This document shows, in pieces, positions 53,723-63,239 of a DNA stretch of 64,000 bases (the first letter of the stretch is position 1; every line of letters starts with the position of its first letter). The stretch spans positions 2,666,001-2,730,000 of the forward strand of contig NZ_CP110396.1 of assembly GCF_029910215.1 (NCBI RefSeq), written 5' to 3'. The position numbers were made by a program, and so were the translations under genes. Origin of the DNA: Paraburkholderia sp. D15. Lineage in GTDB: Bacteria > Pseudomonadota > Gammaproteobacteria > Burkholderiales > Burkholderiaceae. Under the pieces are notes generated by a model. It had not been told where the DNA came from, made no database searches, and saw only the letters and a list, made by a program, of their open reading frames with translations.

Positions 53723-54882
53723 TGCGTCAGCACCACGCCGCTAGCCGGCGACCAGTAGACGAACACGTCGTCGTTATAGGACGGCGCACCTTCGCTCATC
53801 AGATGCGAGCTGGAGAGATTCGACACCACGGTCTTGCCGCTCGGCAGACGCACGTGGTACAGCGAATAGCTGCCCATGTAGGCGACGTCGGAGACCACGC
53901 CGCGCGCCCAGTTGTGCGGCGTCGATGGCTTGTCGAGCGATACCTTCACGCGTTCCGGGCGCACCGAGATACCCACTGGCATGCCGAGTGGCCCGGTAAT
54001 GCCGTGGCTCACGTAAATGCGCGATTCGAGGTCTTCGCTCTCGACGAAGATGTGGTCCGGTTCGTCCGCCACCACCGTGCCTTCGAACAGATTCGTCGAA
54101 CCGATGAACTCCGCCGAGAAGCGGCTGTTCGGAAACTCGTACACCTGGCTCGGCGAGCCGATCTGCACGATGCGGCCTTCGCTCATCACCGCGAGGCGGC
54201 CGGCCATCGTCATCGCTTCTTCCTGATCGTGCGTGACCATCACGCAGGTCACATCGACCTTCTCGATGATGTTCACCAGTTCGAGCTGGGTCTTCTGGCG
54301 GATCTTCTTATCCAGCGCCGACATCGGTTCGTCGAGCAGCAGCAGCTTGGGGCGCTTGACCAGCGAACGGGCGAGCGCCACACGCTGCTGCTGACCGCCT
54401 GACAGTTGATGCGGCTTGCGCTGCGCGTACTTGCTCATCTGCACGAGATTCAGCGCATCGGCGACGCGTTCCTTGATCTCGTTCTTCGGCGTGCCTTCCT
54501 GCTTCAGACCGAAGGCGATGTTCGCCTCCACGCTCATGTGCGGGAACAGCGCGTACGACTGGAACATCATGTTGACCGGCCGCTTGTACGGCGGCATCGC
54601 GGCGAGATCTTCGCCGTCGACGAAAATCCGCCCGGACGTGATGGTCTCCAGCCCCGCGAGCATGCGCAGAAGCGTGGACTTGCCGCAGCCGGAACTGCCG
54701 AGCAGCGCGAACAGTTCGTTCTTCGCGATGCTGAGATTGACGTTATCGACAGCGGTGCTGTCGCCGAATTTTTTCACGACATTTTCGATGCGGACGAATT
54801 CATCCGGTTTCGATTTAGTCGCTACCGCGGGGCGGGCCATCTGGGTGGCGCCGGCTGCGCTTGTTGAAGTCGTCGAGTTCAT
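53719..54882 (-). CDS. potG: putrescine ABC transporter ATPase PotG
   Basis: 387 residues from ATG 54882 (MNSTTSTSAAGATQMARPAV). Walker A GSSGCGKSTLLRML, signature LSGGQQQRVALARSLVKRPK, Walker B LLLDEPMSALDKKIRQKTQ, and the switch His in MVTHDQEEAM. The C-terminal TOBE domain (MPVGISVRPERVKVSLDK) is present. It belongs to the PotA/PotG group and drives PotHI. It is separated from potF by 214 bp that contain two alternative hairpins. Confidence 0.93.
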   Translation of the reverse strand: MNSTTSTSAAGATQMARPAVATKSKPDEFVRIENVVKKFGDSTAVDNVNLSIAKNELFALLGSSGCGKSTLLRMLAGLETITSGRIFVDGEDLAAMPPYKRPVNMMFQSYALFPHMSVEANIAFGLKQEGTPKNEIKERVADALNLVQMSKYAQRKPHQLSGGQQQRVALARSLVKRPKLLLLDEPMSALDKKIRQKTQLELVNIIEKVDVTCVMVTHDQEEAMTMAGRLAVMSEGRIVQIGSPSQVYEFPNSRFSAEFIGSTNLFEGTVVADEPDHIFVESEDLESRIYVSHGITGPLGMPVGISVRPERVKVSLDKPSTPHNWARGVVSDVAYMGSYSLYHVRLPSGKTVVSNLSSSHLMSEGAPSYNDDVFVYWSPASGVVLTQ

Positions 54883-55036
54883 GATGTAACCAATTCCTTG
54901 CAAATCGCGAGCGCAAGTGTCTCCCTGCGAGACGTGGGAAGCGTCTCGCAACGTACGCTGCGATCGGAAAACATGGGACTGCGCGCGGGTAGGGCGTTAG
55001 AGAACGCGCAGGCTGACTGCCGTTACTGCCATTCGT

Positions 55037-55074
55037 GCGCTCAGGGTTCGAGCGATCCCTGAGCGCGGGATCGC
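55037..55074 (-). promoter_or_regulatory. two overlapping, mutually exclusive hairpins between potF and potG
   Basis: Stem 1 pairs GCGCTCAGGG (55037-55046) with CCCTGAGCGC (55057-55066), 10 bp perfect. Stem 2 pairs GCGATCCC (55052-55059) with GGGATCGC (55067-55074), 8 bp perfect. The arms overlap, so only one can form at a time in the potF-potG transcript. They could stabilise potF mRNA or act as an attenuator. Confidence 0.6.
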
Positions 55075-55096
55075 GGTTTTATATCGAAGGTTGCAA

Positions 55097-56218
55097 TTAA
55101 TGACCGGTTTTAAGCTGCGCCCAAAGACGGTTTTCGAGGCGCAGAATATCGGTCGGCATGGGTTTCATCAGCGTCATTTTGCTGAGTACTTCGTCGCCCG
55201 GATAAACGGTCTTGTCCTGAGCGACCGCCGGCGTCACGAACTGGCGCGCGGCCTTGTTCGCGGTCGGATAGAACACTTCGTTGGTGATCGCCGCGTTGAC
55301 CTTCGGATCGGAGATGTAGTTGATCCACTTCATCGCCGCTTCCGGATGCGGCGCGTCCTTCGGCACCACCATCACGTCGAACCACAGCAGACCGCCTTCC
55401 TTCACGTTCGAGAACTTGATCTGATACGAACGCTTCGCTTCCTCGGTGCGGCGGCTTGCAATGCCCACGTCGCCCGACCAGCCCACCGCGACGCACACGT
55501 CGTTGTTGGCGAGGTCGTTGATGTAGCCCGACGAATTGAATTGCGTGATGTACGGGCGGACTTTCTTCAGCACTTCGAATGCGGCCTGATAATCCGCGGG
55601 GTTCGTGCTGTTCGGGTCCTTGTGCATGTATTGCAGCGTGGCGGCGAACACGTCGACGGCCTGATCGAGGAACGACACGCCGCAGCCCTTCAGCTTCGAC
55701 AGATTGGCGGGATCGAACACCAGCGCCCAGCTATCCACCGGCGCGTTGTCGCCGAGCGCCTTCTTGACGGCCTGCACGTTGTAGCCGATACCGTCCGTGC
55801 CGTACGCCCAGGGCACGCCGTACTGATTGCCCGGATCGGCGTCGGCGATCATCTTCATCAACACGGGATCGAGATTCGCGAGGTTAGGCAGCTTCGACTT
55901 GTCGAGTTTCTGGTACACGCCGGCCTGAATCTGCTTGGCCATGTAGTTCGACGTCGGCACCACGATGTCGTAGCCGGAGCTGCCCGCGAGCAGTTTCGCC
56001 TGCAACGTATCGTCGCTGTCGTAGTTGTCGTACTTGACCTTGATGCCGTCCTGCTTCTCGAAGTTTGGAATCGTGTCCTTCGCGATGTAGTCCGACCAGT
56101 TATACACATTCAGTTCGGTGTCGGCCGCAAGGGCCGGCGTGACGGACAGCGCCGCAAAGCCGGTGAAGGCGAGAAGCGCGGCCCCCGCGACCGCATGACG
56201 AAGATGACTAACGCTCAT
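55097..56218 (-). CDS. potF: periplasmic putrescine-binding protein PotF
   Basis: 373 residues from ATG 56218. Signal peptide HAVAGAALLAFTGFAALSVT ending PALAAD, then the family motif LNVYNWSDYIAKDTIPNFEK. Ligand-pocket segments such as WAYGTDGIGYN and AVGWSGDVGIA match PotF/SpuD. It presents putrescine to PotHI. It is the first of the four transporter genes and lies 71 bp after the aminotransferase gene on the same strand. Confidence 0.93.
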   Translation of the reverse strand: MSVSHLRHAVAGAALLAFTGFAALSVTPALAADTELNVYNWSDYIAKDTIPNFEKQDGIKVKYDNYDSDDTLQAKLLAGSSGYDIVVPTSNYMAKQIQAGVYQKLDKSKLPNLANLDPVLMKMIADADPGNQYGVPWAYGTDGIGYNVQAVKKALGDNAPVDSWALVFDPANLSKLKGCGVSFLDQAVDVFAATLQYMHKDPNSTNPADYQAAFEVLKKVRPYITQFNSSGYINDLANNDVCVAVGWSGDVGIASRRTEEAKRSYQIKFSNVKEGGLLWFDVMVVPKDAPHPEAAMKWINYISDPKVNAAITNEVFYPTANKAARQFVTPAVAQDKTVYPGDEVLSKMTLMKPMPTDILRLENRLWAQLKTGH

Positions 56219-56289
56219 GGTTTTTTCCCTTGATGTGAAGGACCGGCATGAGCGTGAGTTGTGGGTGCCCATGCCGGAACGGACTGCCG

Positions 56290-57735
56290 TTACGAAATGC
56301 CGAGTTGTTGTGCGGTCGCATCGATGGCTTTTTTGGCCTTCGAGACGATCTCGTCTATTTCCAGCTTATTGATGACCAGCGGCGGCGACAGCAGCATCCG
56401 GTCGCCGGTGGCACGCATGATCAGGTTGCCGTTGAAGCAGAAGTCGCGGCAGATCGTGCCGACGTCACCGCCATTGGCGAAGCGCTTGCGCGCTTTCGGG
56501 TCCTGCGCGAGTTGCAGGCCGGCCACCAGTCCGGCACCGGAGATTTCACCGACGATCGGGTGATCGGCGAAGGTGTCGCGCAGCTTCTTCTGGAAGTACG
56601 GACCGGTGTCGGTTTTGACGCGCTCGACGATCTTCTCGTCGCGCAGCAGTTTCAGATTGGCGATGGCCACGGCCGCCGCGACCGGATGGCCGGAGTACGT
56701 GAGGCCGTGATTGAAGTCGCCGTTTTCGATGATCGCTTTCGCCACGCGGTCGTGCAGACCGACCGCGCCCATCGGCACGTAGCCGCTCGTCAGACCCTTC
56801 GCGAGCGTGATCAGATCCGGCTCGAAGCCGAAGTGCTGATGCGCGAACCATTCGCCGGTGCGGCCGAAACCGCCGATCACTTCGTCGGCGACCAGCAGAA
56901 TGTCGTACTTGCGGCAGATGCGCTGAATTTCCGGCCAGTACGTGGAAGCCGGGAAGATCACGCCGCCCGCTCCCTGGAAAGGCTCACCGATAAACGCCGC
57001 GACGTTGTCCGCGCCGATTTCGAGAATCTTCGCTTCGAGTTGCTGCGCGCGGGCCAGCGCGAATTCTTCCGGCGTCAGGTTGCCTTGCGCTTCGCCGAAG
57101 AAATACGGCTGGTCGATATGCACGATGTTCTCGACCTTCGAGGGCATCTGCTCATGCATATAACCCATGCCGCCGAGCGTGCCGCCCGCGATCGTCGAAC
57201 CGTGATAACCGTTCTTGCGCGAGATGACGAACTTCTTCGAATGCTTGCCCTGCGTCGCCCAGTATTGATGGACGATGCGCAGCACGGTGTCGTTGCCTTC
57301 CGAACCGCTATTGCAGTAGAAGAAGTGATTGAACGGCGCCGGCGCGAGTTCGGCGAGCAGCGCCGACAGTTCGATCACCGGCGGGTGAGTGGTCTTGAAG
57401 AACGTGTTGTAGTACGGCAGTTCCTGCATCTGCCGGTACGCGGCGTCGGCGAGTTCCTTGCGGCCATAACCGACGTTCACGCACCACAGACCGGCCATGC
57501 CGTCGATCACCTTGTTGCCTTCCGAGTCCCACAGGTACACGCCTTCCGCCTTCACGATCACGCGGCTGCCGCTGCGGTTGAGCGAGCCCATGTCCGAAAA
57601 CGGATGGATGTGATGCGCGGCGTCGAGCGCGCGGTATTCGGCGGTGCTGCGCTGCGTGGCTTGCGCCGATTGCGCGCCGGCGGCCGGCAGAACGGCCGGT
57701 TGCACGTAAGCGACTTCTTCTGTTCTAAAGCTCAT
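56290..57735 (-). CDS. spuC: putrescine-pyruvate aminotransferase (SpuC-like)
   Basis: 481 residues, ATG 57735 behind CAGGAGG. Class III PLP aminotransferase: GMAGLWCVNVGYGRKELADA, YCNSGSEGNDTVLRIVHQYW, KNGYHGSTIAGGTLGGMG, LLVADEVIGGFGRTGEWFAH (the Asp that holds PLP), and the PLP lysine in LITLAKGLTSGYVPMGAVGL. The N-terminal LDAAHHIHPFSDMGSLNRSG is typical of SpuC. It converts putrescine and pyruvate to 4-aminobutanal and alanine, an alternative to the gamma-glutamyl route encoded beside it. Confidence 0.9.
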   Translation of the reverse strand: MSFRTEEVAYVQPAVLPAAGAQSAQATQRSTAEYRALDAAHHIHPFSDMGSLNRSGSRVIVKAEGVYLWDSEGNKVIDGMAGLWCVNVGYGRKELADAAYRQMQELPYYNTFFKTTHPPVIELSALLAELAPAPFNHFFYCNSGSEGNDTVLRIVHQYWATQGKHSKKFVISRKNGYHGSTIAGGTLGGMGYMHEQMPSKVENIVHIDQPYFFGEAQGNLTPEEFALARAQQLEAKILEIGADNVAAFIGEPFQGAGGVIFPASTYWPEIQRICRKYDILLVADEVIGGFGRTGEWFAHQHFGFEPDLITLAKGLTSGYVPMGAVGLHDRVAKAIIENGDFNHGLTYSGHPVAAAVAIANLKLLRDEKIVERVKTDTGPYFQKKLRDTFADHPIVGEISGAGLVAGLQLAQDPKARKRFANGGDVGTICRDFCFNGNLIMRATGDRMLLSPPLVINKLEIDEIVSKAKKAIDATAQQLGIS

Positions 57736-57805
57736 ACTGCCTCCTGTTTGTTTGCATTTGCAGGCTATGTCTGCGTTGCCGGGATCTTGAAAACGTTAAA
57801 AGACC

Positions 57806-59140
57806 TTAGACGTGCAGCAGCAAATGCCGGCGTTCCCACGAACTGATCACGCGGAAAAACGCTTCGTATTCGGTTTCCTTCAGCGCGAGGTAAGCCTTCA
57901 CGAATTTCTCGCCGAGCACTTCGGCGATCGGTTCGCAGGCGCCCATCAAGGTCAGGCCTTCCTCGAGATTGCGCGGCAACTGATACGGCAATTCGTAACC
58001 GTCGCTGAGCAGCGGCTCGGTGGCTTCGAGTTTCTGCGTCATGCCGAGATAGCCGGCCGCGAGCGTGGCGGCGATCGCCAGATACGGATTGCAGTCCACG
58101 CCCGGAATGCGGTTCTCGATGCGGCGCGCGGCCGGTCCGGAATGCGGAATACGGAAACCCACCGTGCGGTTGTCGTAACCCCACGCGACGTTGATCGGCG
58201 CGGCCATGAAACGCGACAGCCGGCGATACGAGTTGATGTACGGCGCGAAGATCGGCATCAGCGCGGGCGTGTATTTCTGCAAGCCCGCGATATAGCCGGT
58301 GAACAGCGAGGTCGGCTTGCCGTCCGCGCCGGTGAACAGGTTGTGGCCGGTTTCCTCGTCGATGAGGCTTTGATGCATGTGCATGGCCGAGCCGGGTTCG
58401 CCTTCCATCGGCTTGGCCATGAAGGTCGCGTACATCTTGTGGCGCAGCGCGGCTTCACGCACGGTGCGCTTGAACAGGAACACGCTGTCGGCGAGTTTCA
58501 GCGGATCGCCGTGCATGAAGTTGATTTCCATCTGCGCGGCGCCGACTTCGTGGATCAGCGTGTCGACTTCCAGCTCCTGCACCTCGCAGTACTCGTAGAT
58601 GTCTTCGAACAACGGATCGAATTCGTTGACCGCTTCGATCGAATACGCCTGACGTCCGGTTTCCGGGCGGCCCGTGCGGCCGATCGGCGGTTGCAGCGGC
58701 AGATCCGGGTCCTTGTTCATATCGACCAGATAGAACTCCAGTTCCGGCGCGATGACGGGCGTCCAGCCCTTGGCCTTGTAGAGTTCGAGCACGTGGCGCA
58801 ACACGCGGCGCGGCGAGATCGCGACCGGCGTGCCGTCGAAGTGAACGCAATCGTGAATCACCTGGGCGGTCGGATCGACGGCCCACGGAATCATGCGGAT
58901 GGTGCTGGCGTCGGGAACGCAGACCATGTCCGGATCGGTGACGCCGGTGAGCGTGCCGTCTTCCGGATAGTCTCCCGTGACGGTCTGGATCATCACCGCC
59001 TGCGGCAGGCGCATGGACTCGCCGGATTCGAACTTGCTGCGGGGAATGATCTTGCCGCGTGCGATCCCGGCCATATCCGGAATGATCGCCTCGATCTCGG
59101 TGACGCGGTTCTGCTTCAGAAATTCGTCGATGTCATGCAT
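57806..59140 (-). CDS. puuA: gamma-glutamylputrescine synthetase (PuuA)
   Basis: 444 residues from ATG 59140 (MHDIDEFLKQNRVTEIEAII), the size of PuuA. Type I glutamine synthetase fold: VIAPELEFYLVDMNKDPD with the metal-binding Glu, HEVGAAQMEINFMHGDPLKL, GSAMHMHQSLIDEETGHNLF and NRTVGFRIPHSGPAARRIEN. It lacks the GlnA adenylylation-site loop. PuuA joins glutamate to putrescine with ATP, the first step of the Puu pathway. It lies 70 bp from spuC and 32 bp from puuD. Confidence 0.9.
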   Translation of the reverse strand: MHDIDEFLKQNRVTEIEAIIPDMAGIARGKIIPRSKFESGESMRLPQAVMIQTVTGDYPEDGTLTGVTDPDMVCVPDASTIRMIPWAVDPTAQVIHDCVHFDGTPVAISPRRVLRHVLELYKAKGWTPVIAPELEFYLVDMNKDPDLPLQPPIGRTGRPETGRQAYSIEAVNEFDPLFEDIYEYCEVQELEVDTLIHEVGAAQMEINFMHGDPLKLADSVFLFKRTVREAALRHKMYATFMAKPMEGEPGSAMHMHQSLIDEETGHNLFTGADGKPTSLFTGYIAGLQKYTPALMPIFAPYINSYRRLSRFMAAPINVAWGYDNRTVGFRIPHSGPAARRIENRIPGVDCNPYLAIAATLAAGYLGMTQKLEATEPLLSDGYELPYQLPRNLEEGLTLMGACEPIAEVLGEKFVKAYLALKETEYEAFFRVISSWERRHLLLHV

Positions 59141-59172
59141 GTTTATTCTCTCTGTTTTGGTGCGCGACCGGC

Positions 59173-59967
59173 TCAGGCATGTGTGGCGGCGGTGGATGCC
59201 GCGCCCTGGCCGGTCCTGGTGCGCATTCGATCGCGGCAGGCGTCGCCGAACGCGCGAAAGATCGCGGTGGATAGCGCGTCGTTCGCATGCTTCCATTCCG
59301 GGTGCCATTGCACACCCAGCGCGAAAGCGCGCGCATCCGTCACGCTCACTGCTTCGATCAGGCCGTCCGGCGCCATGGCTTCGGCCGTGAGGCCGGCGCC
59401 CAGCCGCTCGACGCCCTGGCCGTGCAACGAATTCACGCGTGCCTCGTTCGCGCCGCCGGCGAGGCGCTGCAGCATGCCGCCCTGGGTCAACGCGATCGAA
59501 TGCGACGGTGCGTATTGCACGTCGAGGTCGTCTTCCTTGTTCTCGCGATGGTCGTTCAGCCCGGCCACCGCGTGAACGCTTTGATGCAACGTTCCGCCAA
59601 ACACCACGTTCATTTCCTGGAAGCCCCGGCACACCGCCAGTACCGGCACGCCGGCGGCGATCGCCGCGCGCAGCAGCGGCAATGTCGTCGCGTCGCGTGC
59701 GGCGTCGTGCAGGGTGCCGGGCGCGCTCGCATGGCCGCCGTAACGGTGCGGCTCGACGTTCGAATAGCTGCCGGTGAAGAGCAGGCCGTCGACCGTCGCC
59801 AGGATATCGGCGGCGGACTGACGTTCGCCGAGCGCCGGCAGCAGCATGGCGAGCGCCTGCGAGCCGTCGACGATCGCGGCGATGTACTTCTCGCCGACCA
59901 CATGCGATGGGTGGACTCCCATCATCGTTCTGTCGGCGCTGATACCGACGAGAGGTTTGTTTCGCAT
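59173..59967 (-). CDS. puuD: gamma-glutamyl-GABA hydrolase (PuuD)
   Basis: 264 residues from ATG 59967 (MRNKPLVGISADRTMMGVHP); a GTG at 60021 would add 18 residues. Class I glutamine-amidotransferase-like hydrolase: the nucleophile Cys113 in VLAVCRGFQEMNVVFGG, close to the catalytic Cys114 of E. coli PuuD, and the His of GVQWHPEWKH. It splits gamma-glutamyl-GABA into glutamate and GABA, the last Puu step. It starts the leftward operon, facing the regulator across about 1 kb. Confidence 0.9.
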   Translation of the reverse strand: MRNKPLVGISADRTMMGVHPSHVVGEKYIAAIVDGSQALAMLLPALGERQSAADILATVDGLLFTGSYSNVEPHRYGGHASAPGTLHDAARDATTLPLLRAAIAAGVPVLAVCRGFQEMNVVFGGTLHQSVHAVAGLNDHRENKEDDLDVQYAPSHSIALTQGGMLQRLAGGANEARVNSLHGQGVERLGAGLTAEAMAPDGLIEAVSVTDARAFALGVQWHPEWKHANDALSTAIFRAFGDACRDRMRTRTGQGAASTAATHA

Positions 59968-60967
59968 AACAGATAGACGTGTGTGTTCCCCGCGAAACGC
60001 GGCATGAACAACGTTAAACACAGCGCGGCACGATTCCGCGGCCGGACGCGAAGCGTCAAGCCACTAGCGTGATGCAGGCGTTCGCCAAGCGGGGAGCGCG
60101 CCGCGCGTGATCATCGGATGGGTCGTTCGATTCGTTTCGCTGCGCTGCGCAATCGCGTGAATGCACGCAACGTACAGGCCGTACAGGCGGCAGACGGCAC
60201 CGCTCAAGCGCGAGCGAATGGCCTGGACGAGCACATTCGCGCGAGCGCACGCAAACGGAACAAATCGAACGACGAAAAAGGGGGAGGCGCTACGGCAGCA
60301 GCGAGGCGACTTCGTCCGTGCGAACGGCAATGAAGGCGCGCGCGGAGATGGAGTTGTGACGTCGAACGGAACGGCGGGACAGGATCGTGAAGACGGACAG
60401 GAAGCGGCGGAACGCAAGGCTGCCGTTGCTGCCGTCGGCGATGGCGCCGTCAGCGCGAGGACAACTCGCCTGACTACGATTCCATCTCACCAAAGGGCCT
60501 CGGACTCTCACGATTACACTCGACTGGCGACGTTGAAAGTATTGAACGGCCTGCTCGAAATCCGCACGAGGCGTTTAAAGAAACAGGACGCTGGGATGAT
60601 CGTCTCGTACCGCTGCGAAGTGATTTCGCTGCGCCGCAAAACCCCGGTTCGGAGTGCGTGACGCTGGTATGACGATCGCCTGTGAACCAGCATATACGAG
60701 CCAATAATGCCGTCAAATCATTTTTAGAAAAGATTTATCAGGGCTTTCCCCAAGGTCCGGCTAGAATCCCGCCCAATGGGAACGTTCGTTGCGCTGATCA
60801 TATTTCGGATGCCTTTCAGGGGTTTTCCCCAGCGGCGCGAAGATTAAAGTGATTAGAATATTCAACACTCGCGGGCGGCGTTGGTCGAGATCACGCGCGC
60901 CGGCCGGTCCGTTTTCGTGCCCTTATGTTCGTCCCTCATGTTCGTCCCTATGTCAGAGAACCAGGCG
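59968..60967. other. 1-kb divergent regulatory region of the polyamine locus
   Basis: No gene supported: forward frames here are Arg/Thr-rich without ribosome sites. It must hold the promoters of the leftward puuD operon and of the rightward puuR-puuC-speB unit. The last 270 bases are AT-rich and carry two operator-like repeats (60738 and 60816). AACGTTAAA at 60008-60018 recurs at 57788-57798, upstream of spuC. Confidence 0.5.
60738..60831. promoter_or_regulatory. pair of operator-like repeats upstream of puuR
   Basis: TCAGGGCTTTCCCCA (60738-60752) and TCAGGGGTTTTCCCCA (60816-60831) are near-copies, 78 bp apart. Each is an inverted repeat of G and C runs around four bases. They lie 137 bp or more upstream of puuR, in its own promoter region, as would suit an XRE-type repressor. 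Inference only. Confidence 0.45.
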
Positions 60968-61519
60968 ATGTCGATAGAAGTAGCAACCCGTCTGCAATAC
61001 ATCCGCAAGAAGCATGGCCTGTCTCAGCGTGAACTGGCGAAACGGGCGGGGGTGACCAACGGAACGATCTCGCTGATCGAACAGAACCGCGTGAGCCCGT
61101 CGGTCGGTTCGCTGAAGAAGCTGCTCGAATGCATACCGATGAGTCTCGCCGAGTTCTTCACCTTCGAGGTCGAAGTGGAACGCTCGGTCGTGTCGCGGCG
61201 CGCGGACATGCCGAATCTCGGCAACGAATCGATCGAGTTCTATCTGGCGGGGGCGAGCGTCAAGGATCGCAACATGGGCATCCTGCGCGAGGTCTACCAG
61301 CCGCTGTCGGATACCGGACCGGAAATGCTGGAGCACGCGGGGCACGAGGGCGGCGTGGTGGTACGCGGTCAGATCGAACTGACGGTGGACGGCGTCACGT
61401 GGCTGCTCGATCCCGGCGACAGCTACTACTTCGAAAGCCGTCTACCGCACCGTTTTCGCAATCCCAGCGCGGAGCATCTCTGCGAGATCGTGTCGGCCAA
61501 TTCGCCGCCCACGTTCTGA
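60968..61519 (+). CDS. puuR: PuuR-type XRE/cupin transcriptional regulator
   Basis: 183 residues from ATG 60968 (MSIEVATRLQYIRKKHGLSQ), with AGAGA nine bases upstream; ATG 60950 is an alternative. The N-terminal XRE helix-turn-helix is LSQRELAKRAGVTNGTISLI followed by EQNRVSPSVGSLKKLLECIP. The C-terminal cupin (about 105-180) is HAGHEGGVVVRGQIELTVDG and DPGDSYYFESRLPHRFRNPS. PuuR represses puu genes until putrescine binds. It lies 89 bp upstream of puuC. Confidence 0.92.
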   Translation: MSIEVATRLQYIRKKHGLSQRELAKRAGVTNGTISLIEQNRVSPSVGSLKKLLECIPMSLAEFFTFEVEVERSVVSRRADMPNLGNESIEFYLAGASVKDRNMGILREVYQPLSDTGPEMLEHAGHEGGVVVRGQIELTVDGVTWLLDPGDSYYFESRLPHRFRNPSAEHLCEIVSANSPPTF

Positions 61520-61608
61520 AGACTCCGCGCCAACGCGCCGCGCCGCAGTTCAATGACGCATGAAGTCGATGCCGGTCTGCGTCGAGCGCATAACATTGAG
61601 GCATCCTG

Positions 61609-63102
61609 ATGGACAAGAAATCTCTCGCTTTCTGGCAAGACAAGGCCGCGTCGCTTTCTATCGAAGGACGCGCGTTCATCGGCGGCGAATACCGTGACGC
61701 CGCCGGCGGTCGCACGTTCGACTGCCTGAGCCCGATCGACGGCAAGCTGCTCGCGAAAGTCGCCGACAGTAGCGCGGCGGACGTCGATGCGGCGGTCGCG
61801 TCCGCGCGCGCGGCGTTCGATTCGGGCGTGTGGTCCGGATTGAATCCGCGTCAACGAAAGGCGGTGCTGTTGCGTTGGGCCGCATCGATCCGCGAACACA
61901 TGGACGAGCTCGCGCTGCTCGAAACGCTGGACGCCGGCAAGCCGATCGCCGACACCACCTCGGTGGACGTGCCCGGCGCCGCGTATTGCGTCGAATGGTT
62001 CGCCGAAGCGATCGATAAGGTCGGCGGCGAAGTCGCGCCGGCCGATCATCATCTGGTCGGCCTCGTCACGCGTGAGCCGATCGGCGTGGTGGCAGCGGTC
62101 GTGCCGTGGAATTTCCCCATTCTGATGGCGTCGTGGAAGTTCGGTCCCGCGCTCGCGGCCGGCAATAGCGTGGTGCTCAAGCCGTCGGAGAAGTCGCCGC
62201 TGACCGCGATCCGTCTCGCGCAACTCGCGCTGGACGCCGGCATTCCCGCCGGCGTGTTCAACGTCGTGCCGGGCGCGGGCGAACCGGGCAAGCTGCTGGC
62301 GTTGCATGAAGACGTCGACTGCCTCGCGTTTACCGGGTCGACCAACGTCGGCAAGTTGATCATGCAGTACGCGGGACAGTCGAATCTGAAACGCGTGTGG
62401 CTCGAACTTGGCGGCAAGTCGCCGAACATCGTGATGCCCGATTGTCCGGACCTGGACCGCGCGGCGAACGCGGCGGCCGGCGCGATCTTCTACAACATGG
62501 GCGAGATGTGCACGGCCGGTTCGCGGCTGCTCGTGCATCGCGACATCAAGGATGCGTTCCTCGACAAGCTGATCGCCGCCGCGCGCAGCTATACGCCGGG
62601 CAATCCGCTCGACCCGAAAACGTCGATGGGCGCGATCGTCGACAAGGTGCAGCTCGAACGCGTGCTCGGCTATATCGAAGCGGGCCGTGCGGAAGCGAAG
62701 CTGCTGCTCGGCGGCGCGCGCGTGCAGGAGGAGACGGGCGGCTTCTATATCGAGCCGACCATCTTCGAGATTCCCCCGAGCGGCGCGAAGATCGCGCGCG
62801 AGGAAATCTTCGGACCGGTGTTGTCGGTGATCACGTTCGATACCGTGGACGAAGCGATCCGTATCGCCAACGACAGCGAGTACGGTCTCGCCGCCGCGGT
62901 CTGGACGTCGAACCTCACGACCGCGCACGAGGTGTCGCGCAAACTGCGCGCCGGCACCGTGTGGGTGAATTGCTACGACGAAGGCGGCGACATGAACTTC
63001 CCCTTCGGCGGTTACAAGCAATCGGGCAACGGCCGCGACAAGTCTTTGCACGCGCTGGAGAAGTACACCGAGCTGAAGTCCACGCTGGTGCGGCTGCGCT
63101 AA
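61609..63102 (+). CDS. puuC: gamma-glutamyl-aminobutyraldehyde dehydrogenase (PuuC)
   Basis: 497 residues from ATG 61609, matching E. coli PuuC (495). NAD(P)-dependent aldehyde dehydrogenase: VVAAVVPWNFPILMASWKFG, catalytic Glu in VWLELGGKSPNIVMPD, and catalytic Cys in GEMCTAGSRLLVHRD, with the EEIFGPVLSVITFD motif later. It oxidises the aldehyde made by PuuB to gamma-glutamyl-GABA, and may also take 4-aminobutanal from SpuC. Expected to be co-transcribed with puuR. Confidence 0.92.
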   Translation: MDKKSLAFWQDKAASLSIEGRAFIGGEYRDAAGGRTFDCLSPIDGKLLAKVADSSAADVDAAVASARAAFDSGVWSGLNPRQRKAVLLRWAASIREHMDELALLETLDAGKPIADTTSVDVPGAAYCVEWFAEAIDKVGGEVAPADHHLVGLVTREPIGVVAAVVPWNFPILMASWKFGPALAAGNSVVLKPSEKSPLTAIRLAQLALDAGIPAGVFNVVPGAGEPGKLLALHEDVDCLAFTGSTNVGKLIMQYAGQSNLKRVWLELGGKSPNIVMPDCPDLDRAANAAAGAIFYNMGEMCTAGSRLLVHRDIKDAFLDKLIAAARSYTPGNPLDPKTSMGAIVDKVQLERVLGYIEAGRAEAKLLLGGARVQEETGGFYIEPTIFEIPPSGAKIAREEIFGPVLSVITFDTVDEAIRIANDSEYGLAAAVWTSNLTTAHEVSRKLRAGTVWVNCYDEGGDMNFPFGGYKQSGNGRDKSLHALEKYTELKSTLVRLR

Positions 63103-63118
63103 AGGATTCGCAAGCCAG

Positions 63119-63151
63119 CGCGGCGGCGTGCGAATGAGGCACGCCGCCGCG
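63119..63151. terminator. 13-bp-arm hairpin between puuC and speB
   Basis: CGCGGCGGCGTGC (63119-63131) and GCACGCCGCCGCG (63139-63151) around a 7-base loop, 17 bp after the puuC stop. No T-run follows. It may end most transcripts or only shield the puuC mRNA end, with speB having its own promoter. Confidence 0.55.
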
Positions 63152-63239
63152 TTCCCAATGAATCCGGAACCGGCTGTTGCGCGCACAACCAGCAGGCGCC
63201 GCGCGCGGCGCCGGTGTTTTATCAGGTGTCAGGTCATCC

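Noticed and set aside
60161..60661. Forward frame in the puuD-puuR gap
   Set aside because: Basic, low-complexity translation, no ribosome site and no family features; lies in a control region.
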